Below, in pieces: positions 7,381-10,605 of a stretch of 10,605 nucleotides of DNA (positions within the stretch are counted from its first letter, which is position 1; each line of letters begins with the position of its first letter). Both the position numbers and the translations under genes were made by a program. The notes under the pieces were generated by a model. It had not been told where the DNA came from. It saw only the letters and a list, made by a program, of their open reading frames with translations, and searched no databases. Source of the stretch: an uncultured Anaerococcus sp. (GTDB lineage: Bacteria; Bacillota; Clostridia; Tissierellales; Peptoniphilaceae); contig CABQOK010000029.1 of NCBI GenBank assembly GCA_902465755.1, forward strand, positions 1-10,605. The letters run 5' to 3'.

Positions 7381-8150
7381 ATATTTTCTCTAATAAAGTC
7401 ATTAGTTAAGGCAAATACCTCAAGTCTTTTCTCATAGCTAGTGAAGTTATGACCGACATTTTCTATTTCTATATATTTACAATCCGTGAACTTCTCTTCT
7501 AGGAGGATCATGGATTCTTTTTCTATTACTGGATCCTTCTCTCCCCTAATCATAAGGACCTTGCCCCTATAATCTTCCGCCATTTTTAGGAAATTATATT
7601 TCCTACTATCTTCTACAATCTTAGCTGATAGTCTAAGACCACCCAGGTCCTTTTCCCCAAGTAGCTGACTTTTGGATAAATCATCTAAGGACCTTATAAG
7701 ATTTGAATTCTCCAAGGAATAATTGCTTCCTGGTGCATAGAGGATAAGGCCCTTAGGGTCCTTAAGCTGGGCTAGCTTTATGGCGACAGCCCCTCCCATG
7801 GAGTGGGCCCTGATAAATATCTTATCCTTATCTACAAATTTTTCTTTTTCTACAAAGTCATAGATAATCTGGGCGTCTTCTATCTGTCTAGTGAAGGTTA
7901 AATCGAAAAAGCTTCCCTCGCTTTCTCCGCATCCCCTAAAGTCAAATCTATAAACTAGAAAGCCCGCCGCAGTGAGATATTTAGCATGCTGGATAGACAT
8001 ATAATTAATCCCATTTCTATCATCCATAAGACCATGGAAGAATATTATTGCTGGGTATTTTTTATTTTCACAAAAATCATCAGGAGTATTGAGGACTCCC
8101 CTGATTAGGTCATTGTTTTTAGCTATGATACTTTTATATAAATATTTCAT
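7377..8150 (-). CDS. alpha/beta hydrolase, serine esterase-like
   Basis: This 257-aa protein has the full alpha/beta hydrolase layout and no signal peptide, so it is probably cytoplasmic. The oxyanion-hole HG is at 39-40 (FFHGLMDD). The nucleophile is S117 in AHSMGG, the acid D206 in RGEKDP and the base H234 in VGHNF. FDFRGCGES (69-77) is typical of cinnamoyl/feruloyl-esterase-like and acylglycerol-lipase-like members. The nucleophile elbow is A-H-S-M-G, with alanine at the usual first glycine, a tolerated variant. The ATG follows AGGAGGAG (8153-8160) at ideal spacing. The substrate is unknown. No cap domain larger than about 50 residues (140-190) is visible. Confidence 0.88.
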   Translation of the reverse strand: MKYLYKSIIAKNNDLIRGVLNTPDDFCENKKYPAIIFFHGLMDDRNGINYMSIQHAKYLTAAGFLVYRFDFRGCGESEGSFFDLTFTRQIEDAQIIYDFVEKEKFVDKDKIFIRAHSMGGAVAIKLAQLKDPKGLILYAPGSNYSLENSNLIRSLDDLSKSQLLGEKDLGGLRLSAKIVEDSRKYNFLKMAEDYRGKVLMIRGEKDPVIEKESMILLEEKFTDCKYIEIENVGHNFTSYEKRLEVFALTNDFIRENI

Positions 8151-8205
8151 ATCTCCTCCTAGTATATACTTACCCCAAAGCTTATGTAAAATCTATCCAA
8201 GCCTA

Positions 8206-8234
8206 TTGACCAAATGAAATGAAAGTGATATCAT
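8206..8234 (+). promoter_or_regulatory. promoter of the SPFH/RHH operon
   Basis: TTGACC (-35, 8206-8211) and TATCAT (-10, 8229-8234) are spaced by 17 bp, with an extended -10 TG at 8226-8227. The predicted start is near 8241, about 23 nt before the ATG. The -10 and start region lie inside a 19-bp palindrome. Confidence 0.7.
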
Positions 8235-8244
8235 TATGATATCA
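8226..8244. promoter_or_regulatory. 19-bp perfect palindrome, probable repressor operator
   Basis: TGATATCAT (8226-8234), a central T (8235) and ATGATATCA (8236-8244) form a perfect palindrome. It can also be read as two TGATATCA boxes whose starts are 11 bp apart, one helical turn. It covers the extended -10 box and the predicted transcription start, so bound protein would block the promoter. The 64-aa ribbon-helix-helix protein encoded at the end of the operon is the obvious candidate ligand, because RHH dimers often bind side by side about one turn apart. Confidence 0.6.
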
Positions 8245-8263
8245 AATATATAAGGAGTAAAAT

Positions 8264-9322
8264 ATGGACAAGTTAGAAAAGAAACTCGAAAACTCTGATA
8301 ATGTCGAAGAAAAGATCCTTAAGGCAAAGAAGAATGGTCTCCTAATGCTTTTGGTCTACTTTATTCTCCTGGCAGGAGCAATTTTAACGATTGCAGTAAA
8401 TGGAAATATTATCGATAGTGGTAATTACACAAGCCTAAATATAGTATTTCTAGTAATAGGAATAGTCTTTGCAGCCTTAGGTTGGATTATGCTTTTGGGT
8501 CTTAAGCTTCTAAAACCTCAAGAATCATTAGTCCTAACACTCTTTGGTAAATATATCGGAACCATAAAGGGCGAGGGCTTCTATTATGTGAACCCTTTCG
8601 TTTCAGCAGTAAATCCTGCTGCCAACACCAAGCTAGGCCAATCTGGAGATGTAAGTGATGGCATAAAGATTTTTGATAAGTCTAATTCCTACCAATCAAG
8701 CAATAAGAAAATTTCCCTAAAGGTAATGACCCTAAATAACAGCAAACAAAAAATCAACGATTATTTAGGAAACCCTGTAGAGATTGGTATAGCAGTAATG
8801 TGGAAGGTAAAGGACACTGCCAAGGCAGTATTTAATGTAGACAATTACAAGGAATATCTATCCCTACAGACAGATACAGCCCTAAGAAATATTGTTCGCC
8901 AATATCCTTACGATGTAAATCCTCATTATCAAATCGACACAACAGGCGATGGAGAGCCAGATGATGGATCTCTTAGAGGTTCTAGTGAAATAGTAGCTAG
9001 AAGAATCAAGGAAGAAATTCAAAAAAGAGTAGAATTTGCAGGTCTTGAGATAATAGAAGCAAGGATCACCCACCTATCTTATTCATCTGAAATCGCCGCA
9101 GCAATGCTTCAAAGACAACAAGCATCAGCCCTAATCGACGCTAGAGCCATGCTAGTAGATGGAGCAGTGGGCATGGTAGAGATGGCTCTTGCCAAACTTG
9201 AAGAAAATGGAGTAGTCGACCTAGACGAAGAAAGAAAAGCTGCTATGGTATCAAACCTCCTAGTTGTTCTTTGTGGCAACCATGAAGCAAGCCCAATAGT
9301 CAATACAGGAAGCTTGTATTAA
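8264..9322 (+). CDS. SPFH/band-7 domain membrane protein
   Basis: This 352-aa protein is stomatin/prohibitin-like. A charged N-terminus (1-23) is followed by two transmembrane helices (about 25-46 and 58-82). The SPFH/band-7 domain runs from about 85 to 290: LVLTLFGKYIGTIKGEGFYYVNPF, then VEIGIAVMWKVKDTAKA, and AAAMLQRQQASALIDARA at its end. The C-terminus (300-352) is helical and then short and polar. SPFH proteins assemble into membrane-microdomain oligomers and often scaffold proteases or transporters. No NfeD partner is adjacent. An acidic DTTGDGEPDDG insert (226-235) resembles a metal-binding loop. AAGGAG (8252-8257) precedes the ATG. The stop overlaps the next ATG by 1 nt, so the RHH protein is its operon partner. 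Confidence 0.9.
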   Translation: MDKLEKKLENSDNVEEKILKAKKNGLLMLLVYFILLAGAILTIAVNGNIIDSGNYTSLNIVFLVIGIVFAALGWIMLLGLKLLKPQESLVLTLFGKYIGTIKGEGFYYVNPFVSAVNPAANTKLGQSGDVSDGIKIFDKSNSYQSSNKKISLKVMTLNNSKQKINDYLGNPVEIGIAVMWKVKDTAKAVFNVDNYKEYLSLQTDTALRNIVRQYPYDVNPHYQIDTTGDGEPDDGSLRGSSEIVARRIKEEIQKRVEFAGLEIIEARITHLSYSSEIAAAMLQRQQASALIDARAMLVDGAVGMVEMALAKLEENGVVDLDEERKAAMVSNLLVVLCGNHEASPIVNTGSLY

Positions 9323-9516
9323 TGGCCAAAAAACAAATACCCCTAAGGGTATCGGAAAAACTCTACAAGCAAATTGCCCAATGGGCAGAGGATGATTTTA
9401 GATCAATAAATGGGCAGATAGAATACCTACTTACAGAATGTGTCAAACAAAGAAAAAAAGACGGCAAATATGTCTCAGAAACGATAGATGAACCAATAGA
9501 CTTAGATATTGAGTAA
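9322..9516 (+). CDS. Arc-like ribbon-helix-helix DNA-binding protein
   Basis: This small 64-aa protein has an Arc/MetJ-type fold. The first strand is KKQIPLRVS (3-11). Helix A is about 12-24 (KLYKQIAQWAEDD), the turn carries SINGQ (28-32), and helix B runs to about 43. An acidic tail (50-64) follows. RHH proteins bind DNA as dimers through the paired strands. The ATG overlaps the SPFH stop by 1 nt, and AGGAAG (9307-9312) serves as ribosome binding site, so expression is coupled. It may repress its own operon through the palindrome at 8226-8244. An antitoxin role is conceivable, but no toxin gene is adjacent. Confidence 0.82.
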   Translation: MAKKQIPLRVSEKLYKQIAQWAEDDFRSINGQIEYLLTECVKQRKKDGKYVSETIDEPIDLDIE

Positions 9517-9518
9517 AG

Positions 9519-9559
9519 AAAAAGTCCTACTTAGAAAATTATTTTCTGTAGGACTTTTT
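9519..9559. terminator. bidirectional terminator shared by convergent genes
   Basis: AAAAAGTCCTAC (9519-9530) pairs perfectly over 12 bp with GTAGGACTTTTT (9548-9559). The stem continues after a 2-nt bulge as AGAAAA/TTTTCT (9533-9538 with 9542-9547) around a TTA loop. It ends the SPFH/RHH operon on the plus strand. On the minus strand it serves the YgbA-like gene, whose TAA stop codon is exactly the three loop bases (9539-9541). Confidence 0.88.
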
Positions 9560-9874
9560 ACTTGCAAGTTTTCTTATAAGGCTAGATTTATGTAATAGAT
9601 GCTTTATAGATTTGCCCGGTCTATAAAAAATAAAGCGAGGACCAGAAAACTTCATAATCTCACGAATCTTCTCTCTCATCGTAGGTTCATAGCAGTGAAT
9701 CTTACAGTAAGAACAAAATGGCTTACTAGAACCATGAATACAAGAAGAAAGCTTCCTTCTAATATAAGCCCTAAGATCACTAATCTCAGCATCAGAAAAA
9801 CTATCATTCTTCCTATGGTACAAATTAATCATCTCACAAACAATCTCATACTCTTCGCTAAGTTTTTTATCCAT
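9539..9874 (-). CDS. YgbA-family protein (nitrous oxide-stimulated promoter family)
   Basis: This 111-aa basic, cysteine-rich protein resembles the E. coli YgbA family in length and in its core motif: C45, then FCSYCKIHCYEP (53-64), with C54, C57, H60 and C61, then REKIREIMKFSGPRF and a final lysine-rich tail. The Cys/His cluster could bind a metal or an iron-sulfur centre. In E. coli, ygbA belongs to the NO-responsive NsrR regulon and is linked to recovery from nitrosative stress; its biochemistry is unclear. GGAGGAG lies directly upstream of the ATG. Two inverted repeats sit in its promoter region. Its presence in the same window as hcp supports a nitrosative-stress role, but this is inference. 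Confidence 0.8.
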   Translation of the reverse strand: MDKKLSEEYEIVCEMINLYHRKNDSFSDAEISDLRAYIRRKLSSCIHGSSKPFCSYCKIHCYEPTMREKIREIMKFSGPRFIFYRPGKSIKHLLHKSSLIRKLASKKSYRK

Positions 9875-9895
9875 AAACTCCTCCTCTATAAAAAC

Positions 9896-9943
9896 ACTAT
9901 ACTAGATATGTATCTACTTAAACTATATTCTTTATAAAGAATA
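9896..9943 (-). promoter_or_regulatory. promoter region and paired inverted repeats of the YgbA-like gene
   Basis: On the minus strand a TATAGT -10 box lies at 9896-9901; the -35 is weak. Two inverted repeats lie upstream. One is TAGATA-TG-TATCTA at 9903-9916, which can also be read as 5-N4-5 half-sites. The other is an 18-bp perfect palindrome at 9926-9943, TATTCTTTATAAAGAATA, centred about 43-46 bp before the predicted start. The poor -35 with a palindrome at an activator-like distance resembles the hcp promoter, although the motif itself is different. Confidence 0.45.
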
Positions 9944-10068
9944 AATCAGAATGAAATAAATAAAACATTCCTCTAGATTAAATATAATGACTAGTATGAC
10001 TTAGACGACTATATTTGAAAGGAATTTTCTAAGATAAAATGACAGTTGCCCACACGTAACCCATAAAT
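9944..10068. other. intergenic stretch with no gene seen
   Basis: This is an AT-rich spacer between the YgbA-like promoter and the end of the tRNA cluster. I found no open frame with a ribosome binding site, no tRNA and no convincing hairpin. Confidence 0.5.
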
Positions 10069-10096
10069 AAAAAAATAACGTTGGTTTCTCAACATT
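10069..10096 (-). terminator. terminator at the end of the tRNA cluster
   Basis: On the minus strand AATGTTG (10090-10096) pairs with CAACGTT (10077-10083) around a 6-nt loop, with one G-U pair. It is followed after one base by a run of seven T (complement of 10069-10075). It lies 13 bp beyond the CCA of the 3' tRNA fragment. Confidence 0.75.
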
Positions 10097-10109
10097 CTTG
10101 TAGGTTAAT

Positions 10110-10137
10110 TGGTGGACCTTCAGGGACTCGAACCCTG
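10110..10137 (-). pseudogene. tRNA 3' half (T arm, acceptor 3' strand, CCA) without a 5' half
   Basis: On the minus strand this reads CAGGG, a TTCGAGT loop, CCCTG, then AAGGTCC and ACCA. That is a complete T arm, the 3' acceptor strand and an encoded CCA. It shares a 17-bp T arm with the intact tRNA-Met, but the acceptor strand differs. A matching 5' strand (GGACCTT) is not found upstream. Instead of D and anticodon arms, about 100 bp of hairpins precede it. It is either a broken tRNA gene or the tRNA-like 3' end of another RNA. Confidence 0.65.
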
Positions 10138-10156
10138 TGAATCTGTCCCTTGTAGG

Positions 10157-10234
10157 GTTTTAAATGCGATAGCATTTAAAATCTCTGAGGCGAATGAAAT
10201 TAGCCCAGAGAACAGTTATGAGCATGCTCATAAC
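10157..10234. repeat. three consecutive hairpins between tRNA-Met and the tRNA 3' half
   Basis: Three strong inverted repeats lie in a row. The first is TTTTAAATGC/GCATTTAAAA (10158-10181), with a 10-bp stem and a 4-nt loop. The second is CTCTG-A-GGC (10183-10191) with GCCCAGAG (10203-10210). The third is a 20-bp perfect palindrome at 10215-10234. The third is built from the tRNA-Met anticodon-loop sequence in both orientations: GTTATGAGC at 10215-10223, and a 13-bp exact inverted copy of 10308-10320 at 10226-10238. Confidence 0.6.
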
Positions 10235-10245
10235 CGGTTGTGGGT

Positions 10246-10273
10246 AAAAAAAAACACCTCATAGTTGAGATGT
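10246..10273 (-). terminator. terminator directly after tRNA-Met
   Basis: On the minus strand ACATCTCA (10266-10273) pairs with TGAGGTGT (10254-10261) around a 4-nt loop, with one G-U pair, followed by a T-run from 10254 down to 10246. It starts 2 bp past the CCA end of tRNA-Met. Transcription of the 3' tRNA fragment beyond it would need readthrough or its own promoter, which I do not see. Confidence 0.85.
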
Positions 10274-10274
10274 T

Positions 10275-10351
10275 TGGTGGGCCTCCAGGGACTCGAACCC
10301 TGGACCTACCGGTTATGAGCCGGGCGCTCTAACCGACTGAGCTAGAGGCCC
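10275..10351 (-). tRNA. tRNA-Met(CAT), elongator type
   Basis: This complete 77-nt cloverleaf has an encoded CCA. The acceptor stem is GGGCCTC/GAGGCCC, all seven pairs matching. The D arm is GCTC/GAGC. The anticodon loop is CTCATAA, with anticodon CAT at 10315-10317, on a CCCGG/CCGGT stem whose outer pair (C-T) is mismatched. The T arm is CAGGG-TTCGAGT-CCCTG. The fully paired 1-72 and the acceptor sequence match Firmicutes elongator tRNA-Met rather than the initiator. tRNA-Ile2 with a lysidine-modified CAT anticodon is less likely. Confidence 0.93.
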
Positions 10352-10386
10352 ACAATATAATTTTCTTAAGTAATACATTTATAAAA

Positions 10387-10514
10387 ACCGAAGGTTATGT
10401 GCCAGGTAAATACCCGTTGATTTCGGGTATTTACCCCGAAAACATAGCACGATAGTGTGAAAAGCTTCGAAGAAGCGAGTTTTCGTGCGCTCTAACCGAC
10501 TGAGCTAGAGGCCC
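10387..10514 (-). pseudogene. tRNA-Met 5' half interrupted by a hairpin-rich insertion
   Basis: The 5' end (10487-10514) is identical to the intact tRNA-Met from base 1 through the D arm. The identity continues into upstream flank, giving a 34-bp direct repeat (10324-10357 and 10487-10520) offset by 163 bp. After the D arm, about 82 bp intervene. An anticodon-arm-like GGCACATAACC (10393-10403 on the minus strand) then follows, one base different from the intact copy. No T arm or acceptor 3' strand follows, so this is not a functional tRNA as read. Confidence 0.65.
10396..10488. repeat. strong hairpins inside the interrupted tRNA-Met
   Basis: A perfect 12-bp stem, GGTAAATACCCG/CGGGTATTTACC (10405-10416 with 10424-10435), has a 7-nt loop and is enclosed by TATGT/ACATA (10396-10400 with 10442-10446). 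Beside it, GCACGA/TCGTGC (10447-10452 with 10483-10488) encloses GAAAAGCTTC and GAAGC-GAG-TTTTC (10459-10484). These last two stems compete for two bases. No coding potential is visible. Confidence 0.65.
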
Positions 10515-10551
10515 ACAATAACTTTCGTTAAAGTCTTACTTAATTTTAAAG

Positions 10552-10605
10552 TGGTGGACCTGAGTAGACTCGAACTACCGACCTCACGCTTATCAGGCGT
10601 GCGCT
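10552..10605 (-). tRNA. tRNA-Ile(GAT), 5' part beyond the window
   Basis: The 3' two-thirds of a tRNA are present. The anticodon stem CACGC/GCGTG surrounds the loop CTGATAA, with anticodon GAT at 10592-10594. The variable loop is AGGTC. The T arm is GGTAG-TTCGAGT-CTACT, of which the last pair is weak. The acceptor 3' strand is CAGGTCC, with encoded ACCA ending at 10552. The D arm and 5' acceptor strand lie past base 10605. Confidence 0.88.

Noticed and set aside
9599..9937. Plus-strand open frame of 112 codons opposite the YgbA-like gene
   Set aside because: It is antisense to a gene with clear family motifs and a good ribosome binding site, and it has no recognisable domain.
10110..10245. 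tmRNA (ssrA) 3' end
   Set aside because: The T arm and CCA fit, but there is no tag-encoding frame and no matching 5' acceptor strand, and an intact tRNA-Met with a terminator lies where the body would be.
10157..10488. CRISPR array
   Set aside because: The repeats are different hairpins and tRNA parts, without a constant repeat length or regular spacers.
10387..10514. Group I intron in a tRNA
   Set aside because: The insert is only about 82 bp, lacks recognisable P/Q/R/S core elements, and no 3' exon (T arm and acceptor) follows.

Overview
The window looks like the chromosome of a low-GC, strictly anaerobic Gram-positive bacterium of the Anaerococcus/Peptoniphilus/Finegoldia type. This is inferred from AT-rich codon use, strong AGGAGG-type ribosome binding sites, a class I (anaerobe-type) hybrid cluster protein, a Gram-positive MnmM-type tRNA methylase and Firmicutes-style tRNAs. 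The genus is an inference and was not searched. All protein assignments come from reading motifs.

Layout. Bases 1-95 hold no gene and may be the end of an insertion sequence. hcp (hydroxylamine reductase/hybrid cluster protein) lies on the minus strand and diverges from crr (PTS glucose-type EIIA). The gap between them holds a perfect 14-bp palindrome with FNR-like geometry, placed where a Crp/Fnr activator of hcp would sit. After crr and its terminator come two tandem, 1-nt-overlapping Cof-type HAD phosphatases (2452-4058). A convergent gap with a possible three-way-junction structure separates them from a minus-strand ABC exporter (4172-5764). That exporter is divergent from an XRE/TPR regulator (5948-6838), with an inverted repeat over the facing promoters. 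The regulator overlaps mnmM (6835-7380) by 4 nt. mnmM converges with an alpha/beta hydrolase (7377-8150), and their stop codons overlap.

Next is a two-gene operon: an SPFH/band-7 membrane protein and a 64-aa ribbon-helix-helix protein (8264-9516). A 19-bp perfect palindrome covers the promoter -10 box. A bidirectional terminator ends this operon and also holds the stop codon of a convergent YgbA-family gene (9539-9874).

Bases 10069-10605 are a minus-strand tRNA cluster: a partial tRNA-Ile(GAT) at the window edge, one intact elongator tRNA-Met(CAT) with its own terminator, and two aberrant tRNA-derived pieces. One is a tRNA-Met 5' half interrupted by strong hairpins. The other is a tRNA 3' half preceded by hairpins and an inverted copy of the Met anticodon arm. 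These two pieces are the least explained sequence in the window.

Functionally, hcp and the ygbA-like gene both belong to the nitrosative/NO-stress theme known from enterobacteria. crr with the HAD pair suggests sugar-phosphate handling. The regulator/exporter pair looks like a signal-responsive export module. The SPFH/RHH pair looks self-regulated.
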